Source of the DNA: Haloarcula mannanilytica
GTDB taxonomy: Archaea > Halobacteriota > Halobacteria > Halobacteriales > Haloarculaceae
Direction of reading: 5' to 3'
NCBI RefSeq assembly: GCF_005406125.1
Contig: NZ_BIXZ01000007.1
Location: forward strand, 62,001 to 126,000
Length of the DNA stretch: 64,000 bases
Shown here piece after piece: positions 1 to 8,143 of this stretch. How positions within the stretch are numbered: the stretch's first letter is position 1; each line of letters opens with the position of its first letter. Position numbers and translations under genes: made by a program. The notes below the pieces were generated by a model that was given only the letters and a program-made list of their open reading frames with translations, was not told the origin of the DNA and did not search any database.

Positions 1-315
1 GACATCCGGGCTCGCGGTATCGAACTCCCGGTCGAAATCGGTATCCCGGGTGTGATGAACTACCAGCGCCTGATGCAGATCTCCCAAAAGGTCGGGGTCG
101 GTGACTCGATAAAGTTCCTCAGGAAAACGACGGGTATTCTCGGCTTCGTCAAGCAACTGGTCGGGTCTCGCGGGACGTACGAACCCGATGACCTCATCGA
201 CGGGCTCGCGCCGTACGTCGACGACGACGAGTACAAGATCCGCGGCGTCCACATCTACACCTTCAATCAGACGCCGGACACCGAGAAATGGCGGCACAAG
301 CGCCTAGAGAGCTAG
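1..315 (+). CDS. metF: 5,10-methylenetetrahydrofolate reductase, C-terminal part
   Basis: The open frame enters from the left edge without a start, so only the last ~104 residues are seen. The segment includes IPGVMNYQRLMQISQ and ends with the motif HIYTFNQTPDTEKW, which fit the C-terminal part of the MetF TIM barrel. The family interconverts 5-methyl-THF and 5,10-methylene-THF with a flavin cofactor in the cytoplasm. The window also holds a GcvT-like methyltransferase, GlyA, FolD, dihydrofolate reductase and formate dehydrogenase, so it probably belongs to a one-carbon module. Direction (methyl oxidation or methyl synthesis) cannot be told from sequence. The next gene starts about 100 bases later on the same strand with its own promoter. 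Confidence 0.85.
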   Translation, partial: DIRARGIELPVEIGIPGVMNYQRLMQISQKVGVGDSIKFLRKTTGILGFVKQLVGSRGTYEPDDLIDGLAPYVDDDEYKIRGVHIYTFNQTPDTEKWRHKRLES

Positions 316-386
316 TCGTCGACCCAGCGGTGCTCCCTGTCGTTGCACTGGTGGCGGTCGGCGGTACAATTACCTGATGGAAAAAC

Positions 387-397
387 AATATTTATTT
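387..397 (+). promoter_or_regulatory. TATA box for livH (first liv operon)
   Basis: The AT-rich element aatatttattt is centred about 26 nt before the ATG at 418. That spacing is typical of haloarchaeal leaderless transcripts, and it supports starting livH at 418 rather than at the upstream in-frame ATG at 343, which lies before this element. Confidence 0.55.
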
Positions 398-417
398 GGC
401 AGCTACATTTCCTGCGT

Positions 418-1836
418 ATGGCGCCGTCAGCCGGACTGTTGAACGCAATTCTGACTGGGTTGGTCACGGGTAGTATCATTGCCCTCGGTGCTATCGGCCT
501 GTCGCTGGTCTATGACATCGCCGAGGTCCCGAACTTCGCGCACGGGGACTTGCTGACACTGGGAGCCTACACCGCACTTCTGGTGAACAAACCACAGTCC
601 GTCCCGCTGTTCGACGTGTTCGCCACGGGCCCGCGTGCGGTCGGTGCCACGGGTGCCGGACTGCTGTTCGCTGCCACAGCGGCGGGGGTCCTCGGTTCGG
701 TGTACCACCTCGGTGGTGTCGACGCGATACGCGGGGGCTGGTGGGGGGTTGACGTGTCACCGACAGTGGGGACCGCCACGCATGTCGGACTCGCAGTCGC
801 CGTCGGCGGACTCGTCGTCGCCGGCCTCCCGTCCTATCCCGCCGCACTCCTGTTTTCCGTCGTCGTTCTCGGAGCAGTGGTCCCGCTGACCGAGTCGGTC
901 GTGTTCCGGAAGTTCCGGGAGAAAGATGTCGAACTGGCGATGATGCTCATCGTCTCCCTCGCGATGGCGTTTATCATCCGGTTCAGCATCCAGACCGTCT
1001 TTGGCGGCGACATCCGGTTCTACGAGGTCGACACGACCATTCAGGCGGCCGGGTCGAGCGTCAACTTCACCTTCGCGAAGTTCATCGACCTGCTTGTATC
1101 GAGCAATGGGGTGGTTGTCAACGTCCTCGAAACCAGGGGTACAGAGAACCTCCAGCTGTTCGCCCTGGGCTATGGCTGGCTGGAAGTGATTGGTATCCTG
1201 GGCGTCACAGCCCTAGTCGCAGGTGCGGCGTACCGACGCCGTCGTGACACCGCGGGTGTCGTCGGCCCGCGCCTGGCTGCGGGACTCGGCGGCGTGGCCG
1301 TGCTCATCGTCGGTGGCGCACTGCTGGCCGGCGGCGGGACGGTCCCGTCGGAAACGCTGTACGAGACGCGCCTGCGAACGTCGCCGCTCAGGCTCGGGAT
1401 TATCCTCATAGCTTTGGCACTCATGGGATTCCTCCACTACCTGTTGCAGGCGACAACGCTCGGGAAGGCGATGCGGGCGACCAGCGACAACCGGGAGCTG
1501 GCGATGATACGCGGTATCAACACGCGTCGCGTGATGATGGTCGTCTGGATTATCGCTGGGATGTTCGCCGCGGTCGCCGGCGTGTTGCTTGGCTTCCTGT
1601 TCAGTAACATCACGATCAACCTCGGCTTTTTCCTGTTGCTCCCGATGTTCGCTGGCGTCATCCTCGGCGGTATCTCGGTGTACGGGGCCATCCTCGGGAG
1701 TTACGTCGTCGGGCTCGCGATGGAAGTCGGTATCTTCGCTATCCCGGGCCTGAGCGCCACCTACCGGGTCCCCGTCGCGTTCGTCGTGTTACTGCTCGTC
1801 TTGCTCATCAAGCCGGAAGGCATAACGGGGGACTAA
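418..1836 (+). CDS. livH: Branched-chain amino acid-type ABC transporter permease LivH, enlarged
   Basis: An integral membrane permease of the LivH family. The N-terminus (GSIIALGAIGLSLVYDI, then NFAHGDLLTLGAY) and the C-terminal half (LGKAMRATSDNRELAMIRGI and the GGISVYGAILGSYVVG region) match the family. At 472 aa it is far longer than the 313-aa LivH at 60380. The extra residues are mostly hydrophobic and lie in two blocks, about residues 60-150 and 250-340. The in-frame ATG at 343 would place start and coding sequence across the TATA element, so 418 is chosen. It is first in livHMGF, whose likely binding protein is on the opposite strand at 6598-7929. The substrate is unknown; amino acids, amides or other small nitrogen compounds are possible. 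Confidence 0.85.
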   Translation: MAPSAGLLNAILTGLVTGSIIALGAIGLSLVYDIAEVPNFAHGDLLTLGAYTALLVNKPQSVPLFDVFATGPRAVGATGAGLLFAATAAGVLGSVYHLGGVDAIRGGWWGVDVSPTVGTATHVGLAVAVGGLVVAGLPSYPAALLFSVVVLGAVVPLTESVVFRKFREKDVELAMMLIVSLAMAFIIRFSIQTVFGGDIRFYEVDTTIQAAGSSVNFTFAKFIDLLVSSNGVVVNVLETRGTENLQLFALGYGWLEVIGILGVTALVAGAAYRRRRDTAGVVGPRLAAGLGGVAVLIVGGALLAGGGTVPSETLYETRLRTSPLRLGIILIALALMGFLHYLLQATTLGKAMRATSDNRELAMIRGINTRRVMMVVWIIAGMFAAVAGVLLGFLFSNITINLGFFLLLPMFAGVILGGISVYGAILGSYVVGLAMEVGIFAIPGLSATYRVPVAFVVLLLVLLIKPEGITGD

Positions 1837-1839
1837 CAG

Positions 1840-3621
1840 ATGGCAGTATCAGATGTCGTCATCTCGTTCATCGTGTTGGTCGCCATCTACGGCATCCTGT
1901 CGTACGGGCTGACCCTGAAGTACGGCCACACCGGGCTGTTGGACTTCGGCCACGTGGGATTCTTCCTCGTTGGCGCGTACACGTCGGTCCTGTTCGTTCT
2001 CCCGCCGGACGAGCCTGGCGACTTCACCGCCTACGTCTTCGGACTCGGCGATGTCCCCGTCGTCGGGACCTGGGTCGTCGGCATCGCAGTCGCGACGCTG
2101 TTGTCGGGTATCATCGGTGGCTTGGTCGCGCTGCCGACTATTCGCCTGCGGGAGGATTACCTCGCTATCACGGTGCTTGGCGTGTCGGTCATCTTCCAGC
2201 GGTTCATCCAGGCCGAATCGTGGTTTGCGAACGGCCCCGACGCGCTGCGCGGGTACAGCCCACCACTGAAGAGTAGCTTCCCGCTGTTGCTGGAGGGGCA
2301 GGTCGGCTTGCCGTTCCTCGGCGTGTCGCTCCCGGCCACACCGCTGCTGTTCGGCGTCATCACAGCCGTCGTCTGGGGCGTCGCCCTCGTTGTACTCGCC
2401 GGCGAGCGCGACCGCGGCTCCCCGCTGCCGGTGTCAACGCTGTATCTCGTGGGCTCGTTCGGCCTCTCGACGCTCAGTCAGCCCGGCGGCCCGCTGAGAA
2501 ACCGGGCTCAGGTCGCCGCCACCGGCGGCGTTGTTGCCGCCGCGCTCATGGCAGTGTTGCTAGCCGTCGCGGACCTCATCCTGCTGGTCGGCGTGCTCGT
2601 CTCGACGTTCACGTGGATCGTCATGGTCGCAGTCCTGGCTCGACAGCTCGGGCGACTCACCCGCCGCGAATGGCTGAGCGGTCTCGCCCTCGGCACGGGC
2701 TTTCTCGTCGCCTTGCTACCGATTCCCTACGCCGATGCTGTCTCAGTCAAGGTCGCCGGCAGTCTGCTCCTGCTTGGTATTGTCATCGGCGGCTTCTACC
2801 GTGGCGTTCGGTCGCTGGACTGGTTCGCAGCGGCGAAAGTACAGATAATCGGCGTAGCGGCGCTGTGGTTCGTCGCTATCTGGTACTTCGTCATTCCGAT
2901 GGTTGGACCGCTCAGTGGCGGACAGCCCGGGTCGGCGCTCAAAGCATTGGTGCAGAACCTCGTGTGGATACTGGCCTTCGGTGGCGATGTCGGCGTGGAC
3001 TACATCGTGGCTGTCGTCGGAGATCTGACTGTCCAGGTCGACTACCAGCGGTTCCTGCTGGCCGGCTTTGTTCTGTGTATGCTCGGTGCGTACTACCTGC
3101 TGGAACTGACTGCCCGGTCGCCGTTCGGCCGCGTGCTTCGGGCGGTTCGGAACGACGAAGACGTGGTGCGCTCGCTGGGCAAGGACCCCTTCGTGTACAA
3201 GATACAGAGCATGGTCATCGGCTCGGCGCTGGCCGGCTTTGCGGGCGCGCTGTGGGCCATGTATACTCAGGGGCTTACGTTCGTCACGTTCGCGCCGCGT
3301 GTGACGTTCATCGCCCTGCTCATCGTCTTCATCGGCGGCCCCAACAACAACAAGGGGACGATCCTCGGGGCTGCCGTCTTCTGGGCCTTCCAGCAGGCGA
3401 CGACCCAGATAGCGTCGTTTTTCCCGCCGGCGCTGCGCGTCAACGTGGTGGCGTTCCGCCTCGTCGTCATGGGAATCCTCTTTCTCATCGTGCTGTACTA
3501 CCTCCCCGATGGATTACTCGGGAAAGCGAACTACAGCACGCCCGGACGGGCCGACGAAACCCGCACGCCACAGCAGGAGGGTGGCGTGGCCGCCCGAGCC
3601 GACGGGGGTGACGACGAATGA
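1840..3621 (+). CDS. livM: Branched-chain amino acid-type ABC transporter permease LivM, enlarged
   Basis: A second permease of the LivM family. The first ~120 residues (YGLTLKYGHTGLLDFGHVGFFLVGAY ... LPTIRLREDYLAITVLG) and the last ~190 (SPFGRVLRAVRNDEDVVRSLGKDPFVYKIQSMVIGSALAGFAGAL ... FIGGPNNNKGTILGAAVFW) are typical. Between them lie roughly 200 extra residues, mainly hydrophobic helices with short Arg-rich turns. The protein is 593 aa against 380 aa for the paralogue at 61318. It starts 3 bases after livH stops and overlaps livG by 4 bases (ATGA), so translation is probably coupled. The C-terminal tail is hydrophilic and acidic. Confidence 0.85.
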   Translation: MAVSDVVISFIVLVAIYGILSYGLTLKYGHTGLLDFGHVGFFLVGAYTSVLFVLPPDEPGDFTAYVFGLGDVPVVGTWVVGIAVATLLSGIIGGLVALPTIRLREDYLAITVLGVSVIFQRFIQAESWFANGPDALRGYSPPLKSSFPLLLEGQVGLPFLGVSLPATPLLFGVITAVVWGVALVVLAGERDRGSPLPVSTLYLVGSFGLSTLSQPGGPLRNRAQVAATGGVVAAALMAVLLAVADLILLVGVLVSTFTWIVMVAVLARQLGRLTRREWLSGLALGTGFLVALLPIPYADAVSVKVAGSLLLLGIVIGGFYRGVRSLDWFAAAKVQIIGVAALWFVAIWYFVIPMVGPLSGGQPGSALKALVQNLVWILAFGGDVGVDYIVAVVGDLTVQVDYQRFLLAGFVLCMLGAYYLLELTARSPFGRVLRAVRNDEDVVRSLGKDPFVYKIQSMVIGSALAGFAGALWAMYTQGLTFVTFAPRVTFIALLIVFIGGPNNNKGTILGAAVFWAFQQATTQIASFFPPALRVNVVAFRLVVMGILFLIVLYYLPDGLLGKANYSTPGRADETRTPQQEGGVAARADGGDDE

Positions 3622-4586
3622 GCGCGATTCTCGAAGTCGAGGACCTGCGAAAGACCTTCGGCGGGATCGTCGCCGTCGACGGCGCGACCTTCGACATCGA
3701 GGAGGGGTCGATAACGGGCCTTATCGGGCCCAACGGCGCCGGCAAGACGACGACGTTCAACCTCATCAGCGGGTTCTACAAGCCCGACAGCGGGACCATC
3801 CGCTACGACGGACAATCGCTGCAGGACCTGATGACGGCAAGCGGTGACGAACGGGTCATCTGGGGCGGTGCGTCCGGACTCACCGCCGGGAGTATCGGTG
3901 CCATCACGGCCTTCGGTGCTGCGGGCCTCGGCCCGGCGACCAGTCTGGGCGCGGGCGCGCTGGGGGCGGGACTGGGGGCCGGCGTCTACTTCGGGCAAGA
4001 GCGACTCAAGGCCGCGTCCGACAGCCACAAATTCAGTCGACCGTTCATGCTGGCTCGGGAGGGGCTGGCCCGGACGTTCCAGATAACGCGGGAACTGAGC
4101 GATATGACCGCCCGGGAGAACCTGATGCTCGCCCCCCAGCAACAGGCCGGCGAGAACCTCGCTAACGCGTGGTTCCGCCGCGACGCCGTCGCCGAGGAGG
4201 AGACGGCGCTGTACCAGCGGGCGACGGAGATGCTGGAACTGCTCGAAATCGACCACGTCGCCGAAGAACTGGCCGGCAACCTCTCGGGCGGCCAGCGGAA
4301 ACTGCTGGAACTGGGCCGGGTACTAATGCTCGACCCGAAGCTCGTCCTCCTCGACGAACCGGTCGCAGGCGTCAACCCGGCGCTGACCGAGAAGTTGACC
4401 GACCGCATCAGGGCCTTGCGAGACGAGGGCTACACCTTCTGTATTGTCGAACACGACATGGATGTCATTATGGACCTCTCTGATACGATCATCGTCATGA
4501 ACGAGGGCAAGAAACTGGTCGCAGGCGAACCCGCCGCGATTCGGAACGACCAGCGTGTCATCGACGCCTACCTGGGGGTGGACTGA
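3618..4586 (+). CDS. livG: ABC transporter ATP-binding protein LivG with a Gly/Ala-rich insertion
   Basis: A cytoplasmic ATPase with Walker A GPNGAGKTT (about residues 38-46), Q-loop ARTFQITREL (near 155), signature LSGGQRKLLELGRVL, Walker B LVLLDEP and the switch VEHDMD. Between DGQSLQDL (about 72) and the Q-loop helix there is a ~67-residue insertion made almost entirely of Gly, Ala, Ser, Leu and Ile (about 82-126), followed by a charged stretch. Normal LivG, such as the 253-aa copy at 62460, has nothing there. The insertion looks like a glycine-zipper hydrophobic hairpin. It overlaps livM by 4 bases and precedes livF directly. Confidence 0.85.
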   Translation: MSAILEVEDLRKTFGGIVAVDGATFDIEEGSITGLIGPNGAGKTTTFNLISGFYKPDSGTIRYDGQSLQDLMTASGDERVIWGGASGLTAGSIGAITAFGAAGLGPATSLGAGALGAGLGAGVYFGQERLKAASDSHKFSRPFMLAREGLARTFQITRELSDMTARENLMLAPQQQAGENLANAWFRRDAVAEEETALYQRATEMLELLEIDHVAEELAGNLSGGQRKLLELGRVLMLDPKLVLLDEPVAGVNPALTEKLTDRIRALRDEGYTFCIVEHDMDVIMDLSDTIIVMNEGKKLVAGEPAAIRNDQRVIDAYLGVD

Positions 4587-4587
4587 G

Positions 4588-5295
4588 ATGGCACTGCTCG
4601 AAGCACGGGGCGTCGTCTCCGGGTACGGTGACGCCGAAATCCTCCACGGTGTCGACATAGAGGTCGGGGCGGAGGAGATCGTTACGATCATCGGCCCGAA
4701 CGGGGCCGGGAAGTCGACGCTGATGAAGGCTATCTACGGCCTCATCGACTGCTGGGAAGGACAGGTCACGTTCGACGGACTCGACATCACCGACCTCCGG
4801 GCCGATGAAGTGACTGAACAGGGACTGTGCTACGTCCCCCAGCGGGAGAACGTCTTCCCGACGCTCACCGTCCGGGAGAACCTCGAAATGGGGGCCTATA
4901 TCGACGCCGACGTGAGCGAAGCGGACTTCCAGGAAGCCTTCGAGCGGTTCCCGGTCCTCCGTGAGCGACAGAACCAGAAGGCCGGAACTATGTCCGGCGG
5001 GCAACAGCAGATGCTCGCCCTGTCCTCGGCGCTGATGCTCGACCCGGAACTCATCCTCGTCGACGAACCCTCGGCCGGTCTGGCCCCGGACCTCGTGGAC
5101 GACATGTTCGACCGCCTCGTTCGCATCCGTGACGAGACCGACACGGCGATTCTCATGGTCGAACAGAACGCTCGGCAGGCCCTGTCAGTCTCCGACAAAG
5201 GCTACGTACTGGACATGGGAGAAAACAAGTTCGCGGGAAGCGGCCAGGACCTGCTCGACAGCGACGAAGTGGGTGAGCTGTATCTCGGCGGCTAA
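4588..5295 (+). CDS. livF: ABC transporter ATP-binding protein LivF
   Basis: The second ATPase of the liv system, 235 aa and of normal size. It has Walker A GPNGAGKST, signature MSGGQQQMLALSSAL, Walker B LILVDEPSAGL and the H-loop MVEQNARQAL. The ATG at 4588 follows the livG stop by one base; an upstream in-frame codon at 4555 would lie inside livG and put 11 unrelated residues before the conserved MALLEARGVVSGYG start. This is the last gene of the operon: the next gene is on the opposite strand and its 3' end overlaps the livF stop by a few bases. Confidence 0.88.
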   Translation: MALLEARGVVSGYGDAEILHGVDIEVGAEEIVTIIGPNGAGKSTLMKAIYGLIDCWEGQVTFDGLDITDLRADEVTEQGLCYVPQRENVFPTLTVRENLEMGAYIDADVSEADFQEAFERFPVLRERQNQKAGTMSGGQQQMLALSSALMLDPELILVDEPSAGLAPDLVDDMFDRLVRIRDETDTAILMVEQNARQALSVSDKGYVLDMGENKFAGSGQDLLDSDEVGELYLGG

Positions 5296-6494
5296 GTGCT
5301 CGTCCTGAGCACGTTGTCCGGAATCAGTTCCCGCCGGTCGGCCCCGTCATCGGGGAGCGCCTTGGGTTCGAAAGGCCCGTCATTGCGTGCCCAAAGCAGC
5401 TTCGTCGTCTCACTGTGCTCCCGATAGGCAGCCACCGTCACCGGCGAGACCCGGCCCACGTCCAGCGTCCGCTCGTCTAGCGGGAGCCGTTCGAGAGCGG
5501 CTAGCGGTTCGTCGTTCGGTTCTGTCTCGAAAACCGGGAACAGGTGGGCACCGGCACCGGCGGGTTCGGTCCCGATGGCCAGCCCTGTCGCGCCCACGGA
5601 GCGGAGGTGCGAGACCAGGTCCGGAAGCGAGCGCTCGACGCCCGCGAGTGCCGTTTCGAGTCGGTCAGTCCCGTCCGCTATCGCAACCGAGATGTCGTCC
5701 GTCTCAGCGTACACGACGAGGTGTGAGTCCGCGTGGACCGGGTCCGACGCCTCGCTAACGGTGAAGTCGTAGGACTGGCCATCTACCCGCAACGCGGCGG
5801 CGTCCGTGACGGCGTCGGGTTTCGTACCGTTTGCTGGGACCCCGACGACCACGCGCAGTTCGGCGTCCCAATCCGGGTAGACGGTATCGACCGCCACGTA
5901 GTCGGCATCCCGCTCGGTCCGATAGGCCTCAACGAACGCCGCCAGCGGGACCGCCGAGACGGCCTCGTCCAACAGTCGAGACAGGCAGTCGCTGAACGTT
6001 TCGTTCGGCCGCCGGTGTCGCTGGAGCCGCTCGGCGACTGGTGTGTCGACCCAGAGCATGGCGGGGTCGTCGTACACGTCGTCCGGGTACGGTGGCGGCC
6101 CGGTCCGCTTGACCGTCGCCTCGGCTCGCTCGATCTTTGTCTCGGCCCGGTCGTAATAGTCCGTCACGATAGTCCGCGAGAGCGGGTCGCCGTCTGTCGC
6201 TCGGCCGATGGCCCAGATGTATAGGCCGATAGCCTCATACGAGAGCGGTTCGGTCCCGTCGTGAGCGAGCGTCCGGAGCACCCACGTCTGGGCTTCCCGC
6301 TGTGAGAGGGTGGTCTCGGCGACGATCTCGTCCACGTAGTCGCCGTAGAGTTCGCGGATCGTGTAGCAGATCTCCTCGATCTGGTCGCGGGTAACGTTCT
6401 CCGGGAGCGGATCCAGCGCCGTGAAATCCAGCGCGCCGCCGATGACATTCAGCTTCGTCGCCGGCTGCCACTCCGGCTCGATATCCACGCTCAT
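5292..6494 (-). CDS. Haloarchaeal protein of unknown function with a VapB-like ribbon-helix-helix segment
   Basis: A 400-aa acidic soluble protein with no signal peptide or membrane span. The first ~110 residues form helices (TRDQIEEICYTIRELYGDYVDEIVAETTLSQREAQTWVL) that look like a small DNA- or protein-binding module. A central segment, MLWVDTPVAERLQRHRRPNETFSDCLSRLLDEA, resembles the ribbon-helix-helix fold of VapB-type antitoxins. The rest is a beta-rich region I cannot assign. The ATG at 6494 is preferred over one 24 codons upstream because the extra residues look non-conserved. It lies convergent to livF and just downstream of the livK-like gene on the same strand. Function unknown. Confidence 0.75.
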   Translation of the reverse strand: MSVDIEPEWQPATKLNVIGGALDFTALDPLPENVTRDQIEEICYTIRELYGDYVDEIVAETTLSQREAQTWVLRTLAHDGTEPLSYEAIGLYIWAIGRATDGDPLSRTIVTDYYDRAETKIERAEATVKRTGPPPYPDDVYDDPAMLWVDTPVAERLQRHRRPNETFSDCLSRLLDEAVSAVPLAAFVEAYRTERDADYVAVDTVYPDWDAELRVVVGVPANGTKPDAVTDAAALRVDGQSYDFTVSEASDPVHADSHLVVYAETDDISVAIADGTDRLETALAGVERSLPDLVSHLRSVGATGLAIGTEPAGAGAHLFPVFETEPNDEPLAALERLPLDERTLDVGRVSPVTVAAYREHSETTKLLWARNDGPFEPKALPDDGADRRELIPDNVLRTST

Positions 6495-6597
6495 ACCTCT
6501 CGTAGACACGTCGGCGAAATAAAGCCATACACCGTCTGCGTCTGTCGTTGGTGGCTCTCTATGCACCCGACAAAGCCACTGGGAGGGTTGCTGTCGG

Positions 6598-7929
6598 CTA
6601 CATCTTGCCCTCGAAGTAGCTCAGTGGGACTTCCTCGATGACTTCGGCTTCGCCGTCGGTTACTTCGAGGATGCGGTAGGGGACGACCGGTTCGAGGTTC
6701 TCGTTGAGATCGACCGAACCGGAGGCTCCGTCGTAGTTCACGCTCTCGTCGTTTGCGAGCGCCTCTTTGCCGGCCTGGAACTCCCCGACACCGACCGTTG
6801 TCCCCTCACTCCGGGAGACGCTACGGATGTTCTCCGCGATAGCCGTCCCGCTGGCTTCCCCGGCCTGCTGTATCGCCAGCGCTTCGAGGTAGGTCGCGTC
6901 GTAGGCATGGGGCGCGAACTGCGTGACCGCGTCTTCCCCGCCCATGTTACTGATGAACGTCTCGCTGTTGGCGGTCTGTGGGGACGTAATCAACATCCCC
7001 TCAACGATGTCCGAGAGGTCCGACAGGAGTTGGGGTGCGAGGATGGCCTCTGCGGCGACCCACTGCCCGCCGTAGCCGCCCTGACTCCACTGGTTCAGTA
7101 TCGTCCGACCGTTCCCCGGGTACATCACCGCGCCGACGGCGTCGGGGTCGCCGTCGAACACTGAATCGAGCGTCGAGGTGTAGTCGTTCGTCTGCTGGGA
7201 GTACCCGACCATGTTCAGCGTCTCACCCTCGAAGTTCTCGCTGGCCTGTTCCGCGAGTCCCTGGCCGTAGGGGTTGTCGACGTAGAGGAACGACGCCGTC
7301 TCGGCCTCGATGCGCTGGTTCAGTATCCGACCCATCACGAGCGCCTGCTGGACATCGTTGGGTGCGGTTCGGCCGTAGTATTTCACGCCGTTGTCCTCGT
7401 TGACGCCCGCGGTCGCAAGCGCCGGGGACGTGTTGCCGTTGCTCACTTCCATTACCCGGTTGTCACGAGCGACCGGGGCGAGCGTGGTCCCGATACCGCT
7501 TGAGTACGGACCCACGAGTCCGACGATACCTTCTTCGTTTATCATCGTCCGGAACTTCTGGGCCGCCCGAGAGGGGTTCCCCTCCGTGTCGCGGTTGATT
7601 GTCTCGATCTCCCGGTCCAGTGGGCCACCTGCCTCGTTGATTTCCTCGGCCGCGAGATTGGCAGCCTCCTGATGGCCGCCACCGTATGCGCTGTTGGTTC
7701 CCGTGACCGGGAACAGCGTCCCAATCGAAATCGACTCACCACCACCGCCACCGCTTTCACCATCATCGCTCTCCGTGCTCGTCGACCCGTCGCTACCCTC
7801 GGTGGCCGTCGTCTCGCCGTCACCGCCGCCGTCGTCTGACTGTTGTGCACATCCAGCGAGCGATGCGACACCGACCGTGCTTCCGACGCCGAGTCGTTTC
7901 AGAAGGTCACGTCTGGTCTGTCTTGACAT
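6598..7929 (-). CDS. livK: Branched-chain amino acid-type ABC transporter substrate-binding lipoprotein (LivK family)
   Basis: A 443-aa extracellular binding protein. It opens with a Tat signal (SRQTRRDLLKRLGVGSTVG) and a lipobox LAGC, then a Gly/Ser/Asp/Thr-rich linker. The mature part has the periplasmic-binding type I fold of LivJ/LivK: ISIGTLFPVTGTNSAYGGGHQEAANLAAEEIN, VGPYSSGIGTTLAPVA and FLYVDNPYGQGLA. The start is the methionine directly before SRQTRR; a second ATG two codons upstream is equally possible. It probably serves livHMGF at 418-5295, although it is divergently placed and separated from that operon by an unrelated gene. Confidence 0.85.
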   Translation of the reverse strand: MSRQTRRDLLKRLGVGSTVGVASLAGCAQQSDDGGGDGETTATEGSDGSTSTESDDGESGGGGGESISIGTLFPVTGTNSAYGGGHQEAANLAAEEINEAGGPLDREIETINRDTEGNPSRAAQKFRTMINEEGIVGLVGPYSSGIGTTLAPVARDNRVMEVSNGNTSPALATAGVNEDNGVKYYGRTAPNDVQQALVMGRILNQRIEAETASFLYVDNPYGQGLAEQASENFEGETLNMVGYSQQTNDYTSTLDSVFDGDPDAVGAVMYPGNGRTILNQWSQGGYGGQWVAAEAILAPQLLSDLSDIVEGMLITSPQTANSETFISNMGGEDAVTQFAPHAYDATYLEALAIQQAGEASGTAIAENIRSVSRSEGTTVGVGEFQAGKEALANDESVNYDGASGSVDLNENLEPVVPYRILEVTDGEAEVIEEVPLSYFEGKM

Positions 7930-8143
7930 GTCCATTGGTATGTATGAACAAATCACTTATCAATCTAGCTTGAGATGCAATATTGACCTTCCACTAGCGT
8001 CGGTAGCTGTGGTGTCCGCTCTCGATACCACCACTGGATTCCTCGCTTGCACAGCAGTGACCGCCGGGTCCCACAGCCAGTCACCGATCTGATAGGTTGC
8101 GTCACCACGCAAATTCTTACGTTACCAGGCCGTTGACGGCAGT

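Noticed and set aside
2613-3611. 332-codon frame overlapping livM in another reading frame
   Set aside because: Arg/Gly/Pro-rich product typical of a shifted frame of a GC-rich gene; livM has clear homology on the same bases.
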